The notes beneath the pieces are model-generated. The model was not told the DNA's origin. It did no database searches and saw only the letters and a program-made list of their open reading frames with translations. Positions 16,475 to 25,066 of a stretch of DNA of 46,312 nt are shown in pieces (position 1 is the first letter of the stretch; every line of letters begins with the position of its first letter). The stretch is from Woeseiaceae bacterium (GTDB lineage: Bacteria; Pseudomonadota; Gammaproteobacteria; Steroidobacterales; Woeseiaceae): NCBI GenBank assembly GCA_028289545.1, contig JANQPG010000060.1:1-46312 (forward strand), written 5' to 3'. The position numbers and the translations under genes are program-made.

Positions 16475-18184
16475 ATGTATACCAGTTTCTTTGGGCTCAA
16501 CGAAAAGCCGTTCTCGATAACGCCCGATCCGCGTTATCTGTTCATGAGCGAACGCCACGGCGAGGCGCTCGCCCATCTCGTCTACGGCGTTACCGAGTCC
16601 GGCGGATTCATTCAGCTAACGGGTGAAGTGGGTACCGGGAAAACGACCCTGGTACGCACACTGCTGCTCAATCGCATGCCCGACAACGCCGACGTGGCCG
16701 TGGTCCTCAACCCGCAGCTGTCCGCCCTCGAATTCCTGGCGAGCATCTGCGAGGAGCTGGCCATTGAGCCCGAGGACCCCGCGAGCAGCAAGGCGCTCAT
16801 CGACGCCCTGAACCGGCATCTGCTGAGCGCACACGCCGAAGGGCGACGGACGATACTCGTTGTCGACGAGGCTCAGAACCTGTCCCGCGACGTACTGGAA
16901 CAGGTCCGCCTGCTGACCAATCTGGAAACCTCCAAGCAGAAGCTCCTCCAAATCATATTGATCGGCCAGCCGGAGTTGAGGGAGCTGCTCGCGCGCAACG
17001 ATTTGCGGCAGCTTGCGCAACGGATTACCGGCCGCTACCACCTCGAACCGCTATCCCGCGAGGAAACCGCAACGTACATTGAGCATCGCCTGAAAGTGGC
17101 GGGTGCGCTGGGCGAGGTTTTCGAGCCCGGGGCGAAACGCGAGGTTTTCAAGCTCTCGGGCGGCGTGCCGCGGCTGATCAACGTCATCTGCGACCGTGCT
17201 CTGCTCGGCGCCTACACGCGCGAGTCGCGACGGGTCAGCAAGACGCTGATCCGGCAGGCAAAAGAGGAAATCTACGGTGACGGCGGCGCAAAAGCCTCGC
17301 TGCCGCGCTGGCTTGTCCCCGCGGCGGGTATTGCGGTTGCCGCCGTGCTGCTGGCCGGCGCGTGGCAATTCTACGGCGACGGGCCGTTCCCGGATGCCGC
17401 CGGCGTGGCCCCTTTTGCCGAGTCCGCCGAAGCCAGCGTATCGAGCGAAATCTCGACCGCCGTAACGGAAGCGGCGCCGGTGGTCAGTGCGAACATGACG
17501 GAGCCCGATGCCACACCCGCAACCTCGGAACCGGACACCCCGCGCGAAACGCTCGACGAACAACTGAGACTCGCAAGCGACTACACCTACGCGGAAAGCG
17601 CGCACACGACGCTGTTCGAACTCTGGGGCAGAAACTTCGACGTCGACGGCGCGGCGCCATGCCGACAGGCAACCGCGCAAGGTCTCGCCTGCCACGAGCA
17701 GCGCGGGACCTGGGCGAGCCTGCGGCAGCTCGATCGGCCGGCAATACTCTTTCTGATCGACAGCACGGGCGAGCGACACCAGGTTGTGCTGACTGCGCTC
17801 AAAGGCGAAACGGCGGAACTGTCGATCGCGGGGGTCGACGTTGCCCATCCGACGGCCGATATTGCCGAGTTGTGGTTCGGCCAGTTCCAGATGCTCTGGC
17901 AGCCGGCAACGGCGAGCGCGGGAGCACTCTTGCCCGGCGTCGACCGACCCGGCGTCGCCTGGCTGCGGCGGAGCCTCGCCGACATCGACGAGCGCTATCG
18001 AGCGGACCCCATCGAGTCGACGTTTTACGACGATGAACTTACGCAGCGGGTTCGCGATTTCCAGCGTGACCAGCGAATCAGCGTTGACGGCCTGGCCGGC
18101 AAACAGACGCAGATCATCCTGAACTCTCTCCTGGCAACGGGCGACCGGCCCAGGCTCGTAACGGCCAGGCTTGCCCGAGAATAG
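16475..18184 (+). CDS. gspA: GspA/ExeA-type AAA ATPase with peptidoglycan-binding domain
   Basis: Inner-membrane ATPase that, with GspB, helps place the type II secretion secretin through the peptidoglycan. The 569-residue protein has the ExeA start YTSFFGLNEKPFSITPDPRY, Walker A TGEVGTGKTT (49-58) and Walker B ILVVDEAQN (about 125). A membrane segment follows near 274-294, then a Pro/Ala/Glu-rich linker, a C39-peptidase-like periplasmic domain (about 365-480) and a C-terminal peptidoglycan-binding helix bundle (FQRDQRISVDGLAGKQTQII). The ribosome site AAAAGG lies close to the ATG. GspB follows after 32 bases. The remaining gsp genes are not in the window. Confidence 0.88.
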   Translation: MYTSFFGLNEKPFSITPDPRYLFMSERHGEALAHLVYGVTESGGFIQLTGEVGTGKTTLVRTLLLNRMPDNADVAVVLNPQLSALEFLASICEELAIEPEDPASSKALIDALNRHLLSAHAEGRRTILVVDEAQNLSRDVLEQVRLLTNLETSKQKLLQIILIGQPELRELLARNDLRQLAQRITGRYHLEPLSREETATYIEHRLKVAGALGEVFEPGAKREVFKLSGGVPRLINVICDRALLGAYTRESRRVSKTLIRQAKEEIYGDGGAKASLPRWLVPAAGIAVAAVLLAGAWQFYGDGPFPDAAGVAPFAESAEASVSSEISTAVTEAAPVVSANMTEPDATPATSEPDTPRETLDEQLRLASDYTYAESAHTTLFELWGRNFDVDGAAPCRQATAQGLACHEQRGTWASLRQLDRPAILFLIDSTGERHQVVLTALKGETAELSIAGVDVAHPTADIAELWFGQFQMLWQPATASAGALLPGVDRPGVAWLRRSLADIDERYRADPIESTFYDDELTQRVRDFQRDQRISVDGLAGKQTQIILNSLLATGDRPRLVTARLARE

Positions 18185-18216
18185 CGTTTAAGGAACAGGA
18201 ATCTCAGTAGCCGATC

Positions 18217-18981
18217 ATGTCGTTCATCCTGGATGCCTTGAAGAAGTCCGAAACGGAGCGTCAGCAGCAAGCCGCCGCTGAGTTCTCCGCTGTGCCCTCG
18301 GCGCCGCAGCGCTCTGAGACACCGCGGTGGATCTGGCTGCTTGGCGGGTTGCTGCTGGTCAACCTGGCGGTCTTGAGCGTTGCGCTGCTCAAGGGCGATC
18401 CGAGCACGCCGGTGACGTCGGAGATCGCTGCCGAGCGTGCGCCCGGCCCGACGCGCGCGGCGGAACTTGATCAAGCGCCGGCCGCCGCGACGACAGCACC
18501 CTCACGGTCGGAATCCCGGGGCCCGCAAGCGCCCGCTGATTCGAACGAGGGGTTTTCGGAACCTGCGGCCGCGCAGACGCCCGCTGATTCAAACGGAGGT
18601 TTTGCGGCAAGGCTCAGTGAAACCCCTGCACCGCCGCGCCGCCGCACCGAACCGACCACAGTACCCACAACAACGCCGACAAGGATCGAAACACCGCCTC
18701 CCGAGAGAGCGGCGGCAAGAACCGCGCCCGGCCCGGATTCGGCGTTCGAGGCACTGCCCACCCTGACCGAGATCCGGCTCAACGACGGCGTCAACCTGCC
18801 GGACATGAGTCTCGACATTCACGTGTTTGCGTCAGCGCCGGAGAATCGGTTTGTGTTCATCGACATGCAAAAGCATCAGGAAGGTTCGGTGCTGGACTCG
18901 GGACCTCGGCTGATCGAAATCACAAACAGCGGCGTGATCCTGGATTACCGCGGCACCCGCTTCATCCTGCCGCGCGAATGA
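18217..18981 (+). CDS. gspB: GspB-type secretion assembly protein
   Basis: Partner of the GspA ATPase. The 254-residue protein begins with the GspB hallmark MSFILDALKKSETERQQQ, then a single transmembrane segment (about 38-58, IWLLGGLLLVNLAVLSVALL). A long Pro/Ala/Thr linker and a C-terminal periplasmic domain (about 180-254, INDG-like region to FILPRE) of the GspB type follow. The linker contains an imperfect internal duplication around ADSNEGF and ADSNGGF. A linker long enough to cross the periplasm fits the known role in reaching the secretin. Confidence 0.87.
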   Translation: MSFILDALKKSETERQQQAAAEFSAVPSAPQRSETPRWIWLLGGLLLVNLAVLSVALLKGDPSTPVTSEIAAERAPGPTRAAELDQAPAAATTAPSRSESRGPQAPADSNEGFSEPAAAQTPADSNGGFAARLSETPAPPRRRTEPTTVPTTTPTRIETPPPERAAARTAPGPDSAFEALPTLTEIRLNDGVNLPDMSLDIHVFASAPENRFVFIDMQKHQEGSVLDSGPRLIEITNSGVILDYRGTRFILPRE

Positions 18982-19030
18982 CCCTTTTTGAAAGGACCAC
19001 TGTCGGAATGACAATAGCCGGGGTAATCGT

Positions 19031-20836
19031 TTGACGGCCAAAAGCACGAGTCACCTGGGCGGCGAGCGATTCGCCCTTGCCCTCAAGTCGGGTATTCACC
19101 GGGTCATCAACGAACAGGAGCTATTGAATCGCATCAACGTATTCCCCGTGCCCGACGGTGATACGGGCACGAACCTGAGCCTGACCCTGGGCTCTGCGCT
19201 GACGGCGCTCGATCGTGAAGAGACGCACCTGGGGACAATACTGGCGCGGCTGGCGGACTCGCTCCTGGACGGCGCGCGCGGCAATTCCGGCGCCATCCTT
19301 GCGCAATTTTTCCAGGGCGTGTCCGATTCCGCCGGCGAGATCAGCCGCTTCACGACCTACACGTTCGGCAAGGCCGTGGAGAACGGCAGCGGCTATGCGC
19401 GCGACGCCATTGCAGAACCTCGCGAGGGCACGATCCTGTCGGTCATTGCCGCGTTTGCCGCCGCGGTGCGGCGGCACGCCGTCGAACTGCGCGAGGAGAG
19501 CTTCAACGTGGTGCTTCCGGCGAGCGTCGCGCGCGCGGAGAAGGCGCTCGCCGAAACCACGGGACAACTCGATGTGCTGCGCAAGGCCGGGGTTGTCGAT
19601 GCCGGCGCAAAAGGTTTCGTGACGCTCTTCGAGGGTGTCATGCAGTTCCTCGTCAACGGCGTGTCCACGCCGCGCCCGGAACTCGGCGGCTTGAGCGAAG
19701 TCATCGACGTCGCCGCGGGCAGCGAAAGCGACTCCAGCTATCGTTACTGCACGGAGTGTATCGTCACCGGCACGGATATCGAACGGCGCAAACTGCGCGA
19801 AATGCTGGCGCAATTGGGCGACTCGCTGGTCCTTGCCGGCACGCGCCGCAAGGCCAAGATCCATATCCACGTCGACGACCCGGGCGAAGTGTTCGAAAAG
19901 GCCGCGCAATTTGGAGAAGTCAGCGCCCAGAAAGCCGACGACATGCATCGCCAATCGCACAGCAGCCACGACGCCGTCCGAAAATTTGCGGTGATCACCG
20001 ACTCTGCCGCCGACATTCCCGACGAGGACCTCGAACGCCTCGACATACACATGGTCCCGTGTCGCGTACATTTTGGCGACCGCAGCTTCATCGACAAGGT
20101 CAGCATCAGCAACGAAGAGTTTTTTGCCGAGGTCGAACGCAACCCCGTGCATCCGACGACGTCCCAACCCGCGCCGGGCGACTTCCGCAGGCAGTACCAG
20201 TTCCTCGCCACGCACTATCCGGACGTGCTCTCGATCAGCCTGTCCGCGAAAGCCAGCGGCACCTGGCAGGCGGCCGTTACCGCGAGCGACCGCGTCGACG
20301 GGGCGGGCAAGGTCCATGTCGTGGATACGCAGAACGCGTCGACCGGCGAGGGCTTACTTGCGGTGTTTGCCGCGGAGTGCGCGGAAGCCGGCATGAGCAT
20401 CGACGAGACGCTCGAACAACTCAAAGCACGCATACCCCTTACGCGCACGTTTGCGCTCGTCAAAGACCTGAAGTTTGCCGTGAGGGGCGGCAGGGTCCCG
20501 GCATACGTCAAACCCGTCGCTGAATTTCTGCGGATCACGCCGATCATCCGGACCCACGCCGACGGGCGCGTGACCAACGGCGGCTTCCTGTTCGGCCGGC
20601 GGCGCCGCATCGAACGCTTTGCCGCCCTCGTAGCCGCCAACAGCGCCGTGTCGGGCCCCATGCACGTCGCCATTGGCCACGCGCTGGCCGGCGAAGACGC
20701 CGACAGGCTCAAAGTCGCCATGCAGGACGTACTACCGGAGATTCACAGGCTCACCATCACCGAACTCGGTTCCGCGCTCGGCGTGCACGGCGGGCCCGGC
20801 ACGCTGATTGTCGCGACGATGCCTAAAGACCCGTAG
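19031..20836 (+). CDS. FakA-FakB-type fusion: DhaL kinase domain with DegV fatty-acid-binding domain
   Basis: The 601-residue protein combines what are usually separate proteins. Residues about 8-205 are a DhaL (DAK2) kinase domain with NRINVFPVPDGDTGTNLS, whose aspartates bind Mg-ATP, and GARGNSGAILAQFFQG. Residues about 235-305 match the FakA middle domain (CTECIVTG, GDSLVLAG, KIHIHVDDPG). Residues about 318-600 are a complete DegV/FakB domain: VITDSAADIP, TTSQPAPGDF (376-385), SAKASGTW and the C-terminal VHGGPGTL. In Firmicutes FakA phosphorylates fatty acids held by a separate FakB, feeding PlsX/PlsY. Here kinase and substrate carrier would be one chain. The start is TTG at 19031, with a weak GGGGT upstream. 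Confidence 0.85.
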   Translation: MTAKSTSHLGGERFALALKSGIHRVINEQELLNRINVFPVPDGDTGTNLSLTLGSALTALDREETHLGTILARLADSLLDGARGNSGAILAQFFQGVSDSAGEISRFTTYTFGKAVENGSGYARDAIAEPREGTILSVIAAFAAAVRRHAVELREESFNVVLPASVARAEKALAETTGQLDVLRKAGVVDAGAKGFVTLFEGVMQFLVNGVSTPRPELGGLSEVIDVAAGSESDSSYRYCTECIVTGTDIERRKLREMLAQLGDSLVLAGTRRKAKIHIHVDDPGEVFEKAAQFGEVSAQKADDMHRQSHSSHDAVRKFAVITDSAADIPDEDLERLDIHMVPCRVHFGDRSFIDKVSISNEEFFAEVERNPVHPTTSQPAPGDFRRQYQFLATHYPDVLSISLSAKASGTWQAAVTASDRVDGAGKVHVVDTQNASTGEGLLAVFAAECAEAGMSIDETLEQLKARIPLTRTFALVKDLKFAVRGGRVPAYVKPVAEFLRITPIIRTHADGRVTNGGFLFGRRRRIERFAALVAANSAVSGPMHVAIGHALAGEDADRLKVAMQDVLPEIHRLTITELGSALGVHGGPGTLIVATMPKDP

Positions 20837-20867
20837 CGCCGGAGCTGAGGCTCTTACCTGCGAGCCG

Positions 20868-21641
20868 TTACTCGCGTATGCCAACTCCGCGATTCAGCAG
20901 CATCAGACACGCCGTAAACAGCGCAACCACAAAGAAAATCACAATGGCGTAGGCATAGCCAATGCTGATGTCCGAAGTTCCGAGTATCCCGTAGCGGAAC
21001 GCGTTGACCATGTAGAGGATCGGATTCGCTTTCGACACGCTCTGCCAGAATTCGGGCAGCAGCGAGATCGAGTAGAACACGCCGCCGAGATAGGTCAACG
21101 GCGTCAGGATGAAGGTCGGGATCAGGGAAATGTCGTCGAACTTCTTGGCGTAGATCGCGTTGATGAAACCCATCAGGGAAAACACGATCGACGACAACAC
21201 GACCATCGACAGCATGATCAGCGGATGCGCCACTTCGAGGCGGGTGAAGAACAGCGCAATGATCGTGACCAGGCCGCCGACGAGCAGTCCGCGAATGACA
21301 CCACCCGCTACGTGACCCACAATGATCGCCGCGTTCGACATCGGCGACACGAGCATCTCTTCGACGTGGCGGCCGAACTTGGCGCCAAAAAAGCTCGACA
21401 CGACGTTGCCGTAAGAGTTGGTGATGACCGACATCATGATGAGTCCGGGCGCGATGTACTGCATGTAATCGAAGCCGTCCATCGTGCCGATGCGCCGGCC
21501 GATCAGGTTGCCGAAAATGATGAAGTACAAGGTCATCGTGATCGCCGGCGGCACGATCGTCTGTACCCAGATCCTCAAGATGCGCACGGTCTCCTTGTGG
21601 ATCAGCGTGCGAATCGCCACCGCGTTGAGACCGAGGTTCAT
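20868..21641 (-). CDS. yadH: ABC-2 type transporter permease (YadH-like)
   Basis: Six-helix inner-membrane permease of 257 residues. Seen: FIIFGNLIGRRIG, YMQYIAPGLIMMSVITNSYGN, the coupling segment FGAKFGRHVEEMLVSPMSN and PLTYLGGVFYSISLLPEFWQ, all typical of the ABC-2 family close to E. coli YadH. It overlaps the ATPase gene by four bases (ATGA), so the two form one exporter. The substrate is unknown. It converges on the FakA-FakB-type gene. Confidence 0.9.
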   Translation of the reverse strand: MNLGLNAVAIRTLIHKETVRILRIWVQTIVPPAITMTLYFIIFGNLIGRRIGTMDGFDYMQYIAPGLIMMSVITNSYGNVVSSFFGAKFGRHVEEMLVSPMSNAAIIVGHVAGGVIRGLLVGGLVTIIALFFTRLEVAHPLIMLSMVVLSSIVFSLMGFINAIYAKKFDDISLIPTFILTPLTYLGGVFYSISLLPEFWQSVSKANPILYMVNAFRYGILGTSDISIGYAYAIVIFFVVALFTACLMLLNRGVGIRE

Positions 21642-22624
21642 GATGCGGCCTCGCCCGCGGAGCCGGACTGTTTGTTTTCAACGAGCCGCATGAACAGCTC
21701 CTCGAGCCGATTGGATTTGTTGCGCATGCTGACGACGTTGAGCCCCGTCGACTCGAGCGCCCGGAACAGATCGTTGAGATTGCGCTCACGATCCATCGCC
21801 ACTTCGAGCTCCAGCTCGTTGCGCAGGCTCGTTTCGAAGCCCTCGAGTTCGGGCGCGGCGGCAACGGGCTCGCTGAGGCTCAGCACAAACACCTCCCGCT
21901 GCAGCTTGCGCAAAACCGACGCCATGCTGGCGTCTTCGATAATCCTGCCTTCGTCGATGATTGCGACGCGCCGGCAAAGCGACTCGGCTTCTTCAAGATA
22001 ATGTGTCGTCAGGATGATCGTCGTGCCCGCGTTGTTGATGTCGCGCAGGAAGTCCCACATCGAGCGCCGGATCTCGATGTCGACGCCGGCCGTCGGCTCG
22101 TCGAGGATCAGGAGCTTCGGTTCGTGCACGAGCGCACGCGCAATCATCAGTCGGCGCTTCATGCCGCCGGACAGGTTGCGGGCCGGTTCGTCGCGGCGAT
22201 CCCAGAGGCGCAGCGCCCTCAGGTACTTTTCCGCACGCTCGCGCGCCAGCTTCCGCGGCAGGCCATAGTAGCCCGCCTGAGTCATGACGATGTTGCCGAC
22301 CGACTCCCACTGATTGAGGTTGACCTCCTGCGGCACGAGGCCAATGCAGGCCTTGGCGGCTTCGAGTTCCCGGTCGAGATCGTGGCCGAATACGGATACT
22401 TCGCCCGCGGACTTGTTGACGAGCGAGGTAATGATGCCGATGGCCGTCGTTTTGCCCGCCCCGTTCGGGCCCAGAAGTGCGTAGAACTCGCCAACGTCAA
22501 CGGTCAGGTCGATACCCTTCAGCGCCTGTTGGCCGTTCTTGTAGGTCTTCTGGAGAGACTTGATCGAAAGTGCGGCGACGTTGATGTCGGTGTTCTCTGG
22601 GGATTGGGTCGAGGGCGCGGACAT
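21638..22624 (-). CDS. yadG: ABC transporter ATP-binding protein (YadG-like)
   Basis: The 328-residue ATPase of the exporter. Seen: Walker A LLGPNGAGKTTAIG (about residues 51-64), Q-loop VPQEVNLNQWESV, signature NLSGGMKRRLMIARAL (about 150), Walker B LLILDEPTAGVD and the switch histidine in TTHYLEEAE. The C-terminal 100 residues form the extra domain common in YadG-type ATPases. The start at 22624 is followed by a variable 15-residue lead. The ribosome site is weak. Confidence 0.9.
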   Translation of the reverse strand: MSAPSTQSPENTDINVAALSIKSLQKTYKNGQQALKGIDLTVDVGEFYALLGPNGAGKTTAIGIITSLVNKSAGEVSVFGHDLDRELEAAKACIGLVPQEVNLNQWESVGNIVMTQAGYYGLPRKLARERAEKYLRALRLWDRRDEPARNLSGGMKRRLMIARALVHEPKLLILDEPTAGVDIEIRRSMWDFLRDINNAGTTIILTTHYLEEAESLCRRVAIIDEGRIIEDASMASVLRKLQREVFVLSLSEPVAAAPELEGFETSLRNELELEVAMDRERNLNDLFRALESTGLNVVSMRNKSNRLEELFMRLVENKQSGSAGEAAS

Positions 22625-22753
22625 GAGGCGGCGTATTGTAACCAGCTATTGCCCGGCAGTTGAACTGGCATGCACTGGCATTATGACCGCCTCGACGAAT
22701 GCCCGGGCAAGGCCCCCGTCTCCTGTCCCCGGCCCTCTATCCCTCATCTGCGG

Positions 22754-23386
22754 TCAGCGATCCGCGGTACGGCGGTGCTTGTTGCCGTGCTGACACGCCG
22801 CGACCGCCAGCTGTACGTGGCCGTTGAAGTTGCCGTTTATCAGCAGGCGATGCAGCGCCACACTGCATCCTGCCCGGAATTCGGCTGGACGACGGCAGCG
22901 CGATGCACCGAGCAGACCCTGCCAGAACAGTGTTGCGTCACAACAGCGCGGTTTCAGCAGGCTATCGTAACTGGCCGCTTCGTCGAGTACGTCGAGGAGG
23001 CGCGCTTCCGCCAGACGCTCACACCCGTCGGGGGACACCCCGCCGAGCAGGCGCGCGGCGTACCGGTTTTCCCGGCTCAAACACCATAAGAAGCCGAGCG
23101 CTGCCGACACAATGCGCCACTCGCGCGATGACATTAGCCGGTTCTCGGCCAGCAAGTCTCGTGATGGCCCTCTGGGGCCACCCGGCATCGGGTAATTGAA
23201 ACCGAACAGCAGGAACGGGGCTTCCGAAAGGCGTTCACGTTGCGACGAGTTGAGCGCCGTGAGCGACTCTTTGAGTCGGCCGGAAACGGCTCGAGGAGGC
23301 TTCGCCGTCGTCACGCAATCGAGAAACGCGCGATTGAGTGAACGTGCGTCCGCAAACTCACGCTCTGTAATACCCGGGTAGTCCAT
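22754..23386 (-). CDS. Uncharacterised protein, possible FlhD-like partner of the divergent FlhC-like regulator
   Basis: I do not recognise this 210-residue protein with certainty. Residues about 16-64 (SLNRAFLDCV, then LTALNSSQRERLSEAPFLLF) resemble the FlhD core, where INLSYLLLAQRL is followed by a helix ending near LPQMVKLAETNQLVCHF. The rest (about 65-210) has no counterpart in FlhD and holds a hydrophobic helix (IVSAALGFLWCLS, about 92-104) and several cysteines. AAGGGAAG upstream of the ATG supports the start. It is divergent from an FlhC-like gene across 145 AT-rich bases holding a 14-bp palindrome, as expected for two genes controlled together. Being real is likely; the FlhD link is inference. 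Confidence 0.55.
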   Translation of the reverse strand: MDYPGITEREFADARSLNRAFLDCVTTAKPPRAVSGRLKESLTALNSSQRERLSEAPFLLFGFNYPMPGGPRGPSRDLLAENRLMSSREWRIVSAALGFLWCLSRENRYAARLLGGVSPDGCERLAEARLLDVLDEAASYDSLLKPRCCDATLFWQGLLGASRCRRPAEFRAGCSVALHRLLINGNFNGHVQLAVAACQHGNKHRRTADR

Positions 23387-23422
23387 AACTTGCTTCCCTT
23401 CGAGGATGACCGTGGATAGGCG

Positions 23423-23436
23423 AATCTCGCGAGATT
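23423..23436. promoter_or_regulatory. 14-bp palindrome between the FlhC-like gene and its divergent neighbour
   Basis: AATCTCG followed by its exact complement. It sits 37 bases upstream of the minus-strand start codon. Its position suggests a binding site for a dimeric regulator, perhaps one of the two flanking products. Confidence 0.4.
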
Positions 23437-23522
23437 AATGAATTACAGATATATAAGTATTTTTACCATATAAAGATTATATAGTACGAGACTTATAACA
23501 ATATGTCATAAATTGACCAATT
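23437..23522. other. Very AT-rich divergent promoter region
   Basis: About 86 bases are mostly A and T in a genome of roughly 60-65 percent GC. Several TATAAG- and TATAGT-like hexamers occur on both strands, so I cannot choose a single start site. The sharp change in composition fits a regulated promoter or a DNA segment bound by a nucleoid protein. Confidence 0.45.
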
Positions 23523-23531
23523 GGAGTCGAT

Positions 23532-24101
23532 ATGCGCCTAACCGATGATCGCTACGCCCACGAGCGCCGGCAGTTCGAACTCGCGCTGCGTATGATTAGC
23601 CACGAAGCCCGCACGCGGACCATCAAAGCCTGCACCGGGCTGTCCGATGACCGGATTCGCAAGCTCTACAACACCTACTTTCGCAATGCCGGCCGGCACA
23701 CTATCAAACGGCGGCGCGGCAAATCGCCGCGGCAAATCGGTCTGTTCGTCAAGAATGCCGAATACCGTCTGCAGGCGACGACGCTATTGGCTCTGTTCGC
23801 AGCAGGGCTTTTGCTGCGCATCGACCGCGACGAAACGGTGCGCCCGTGCTGGCCCCGGCCCGATGTCGAATTTGGCCACCGATTGTGCAGGGCATTCGAA
23901 ACCTACCAACTGCTGCACGAACAGCCGCTCCTGAGTTTCGAGTGGGCCTGGAACCTGTTCCACAGCATTGCCCATCACCATGAACTGATCCTCGTCCGAT
24001 GTGAGCCCTGCGGCGCACCCTACGTTCAGGATGCCTACGCCATCGATCATCGCCGCTGCCCGGCCTGCCTGTTGCGCAAACAACAAGTGCGCAAGCAATA
24101 A
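23532..24101 (+). CDS. FlhC-like transcriptional regulator, zinc-binding
   Basis: The 189-residue protein matches FlhC, the DNA-binding half of the FlhDC flagellar master regulator. It begins RYAHERRQFELALRMI, followed by a helix-turn-helix-like stretch (TIKACTGLSDDRIRKLYNTY, 30-49). It ends with a four-cysteine zinc site, C157, C160, C176 and C179 (CEPC and CPAC), spaced nearly as in E. coli FlhC. The middle (TTLLALFAAGLLLRI, then AWNLFHS) also follows FlhC. GGAG precedes the ATG. No flagellar or chemotaxis gene is in the window, so it may govern something other than motility. It shares an AT-rich intergenic region with a divergent gene that may be its partner. Confidence 0.75.
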   Translation: MRLTDDRYAHERRQFELALRMISHEARTRTIKACTGLSDDRIRKLYNTYFRNAGRHTIKRRRGKSPRQIGLFVKNAEYRLQATTLLALFAAGLLLRIDRDETVRPCWPRPDVEFGHRLCRAFETYQLLHEQPLLSFEWAWNLFHSIAHHHELILVRCEPCGAPYVQDAYAIDHRRCPACLLRKQQVRKQ

Positions 24102-24175
24102 CAAAGGCCGCGCTGGCGCCGGTTGTGCACCTGTGCCGCTGAGGTACACTCGCCCGCAAACAAGCGAGCACCCCC

Positions 24176-25057
24176 ATGCAGGACCCCAACGTTTTTGCGG
24201 GCGCTTTTGTCGATCGCATTGGCGAGCGGCGCAAGGACCCCGACTGGCTGGCCGCGGCGGCTGAGAGCCGCGACAGTCTCTTTATGCCGGTCTGGCGGCA
24301 CCGCTGCCTCGTCGAAGCGGCGGCGCGTCAGCCCTGCCTGCGCTTCCTGACGCGCGCTGAAGTCGCGGAAGAACCGGATTCCGAGTGGATTTTTCTTGGC
24401 CTGTACCGCGACCGGCCCGTGTTCGCGTTCGGAGCCCGATCCTCGTCGGAGCCCTACGCGGCGCTCGGCGCGTTCGAAGAACTCCGCAAACTCGGCATGC
24501 TGCTGGCGCCCGACCAGGCGAACCTCGCCGCGCACGCGCGTGCGCTCGTGCTCTGGCACGAATCGACTTTGTTCTGCAGCGCGTGCGGCACGGCCACCCG
24601 CGCCGTGGCCGGCGGCAACGCCCGCCGCTGCAGCAACCCGGATTGCGGCAAGACGCATTTTCCTCGCGTCGACCCCGCCATCATTGTGCTCGTGGAGCAT
24701 GGGGACCGCTGCCTGCTTGGGCGCCAGGCGGGCTGGCCCGAGGGCCGCTATTCGACCATTGCCGGTTTTGCGGAGCCCGGCGAATCGCTCGAAGACGCAG
24801 TACGCCGGGAAGTGTTCGAGGAAACCAACATTCACGTAGGCGAGGTCCACTACCACAGCTCACAGCCGTGGCCGTTTCCGTCTTCGCTCATGCTCGGTTT
24901 TATCGCCGAGGGCCGTTCCGTCGACATTCGGCTGAACGACGCGGAACTCGAAGACGCCCGCTGGTTTACGCGTGAAGACTTGCGTTCCGGCTTTCCGAAG
25001 CTGCCCTACCACATCTCGATTGCGCGCCGCCTGGTCGAGCACTGGCTGAACGCCTGA
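24176..25057 (+). CDS. nudC: NADH pyrophosphatase / RNA deNADding Nudix hydrolase
   Basis: Hydrolyses NADH and removes NAD caps from RNA. The 293-residue product has a zinc-ribbon FCSACGTATR with CSNPDCG (about residues 137-162) and FPRVDPAIIVLV. The Nudix box (GFAEPGESLEDAVRREVFEE, then TNI) lies at about 199-221. The NudC-specific motif SQPWPFPSSLM (about 228) separates it from other Nudix enzymes. It begins 74 bases after the FlhC-like gene and is followed nine bases later by the NRDE gene. Confidence 0.93.
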   Translation: MQDPNVFAGAFVDRIGERRKDPDWLAAAAESRDSLFMPVWRHRCLVEAAARQPCLRFLTRAEVAEEPDSEWIFLGLYRDRPVFAFGARSSSEPYAALGAFEELRKLGMLLAPDQANLAAHARALVLWHESTLFCSACGTATRAVAGGNARRCSNPDCGKTHFPRVDPAIIVLVEHGDRCLLGRQAGWPEGRYSTIAGFAEPGESLEDAVRREVFEETNIHVGEVHYHSSQPWPFPSSLMLGFIAEGRSVDIRLNDAELEDARWFTREDLRSGFPKLPYHISIARRLVEHWLNA

Positions 25058-25066
25058 GCAGCTGCC

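Noticed and set aside
16475..18981. GspA and GspB as part of a complete type II secretion operon
   Set aside because: Flanking genes are dinB and the FakA-FakB-type fusion; no gspC-N genes are present in the window.
20808..22001. A 397-codon plus-strand frame opposite the ABC transporter genes
   Set aside because: Extremely rich in Arg, Asp and His, which is the mirror of the hydrophobic permease codons. No motif or start signal.
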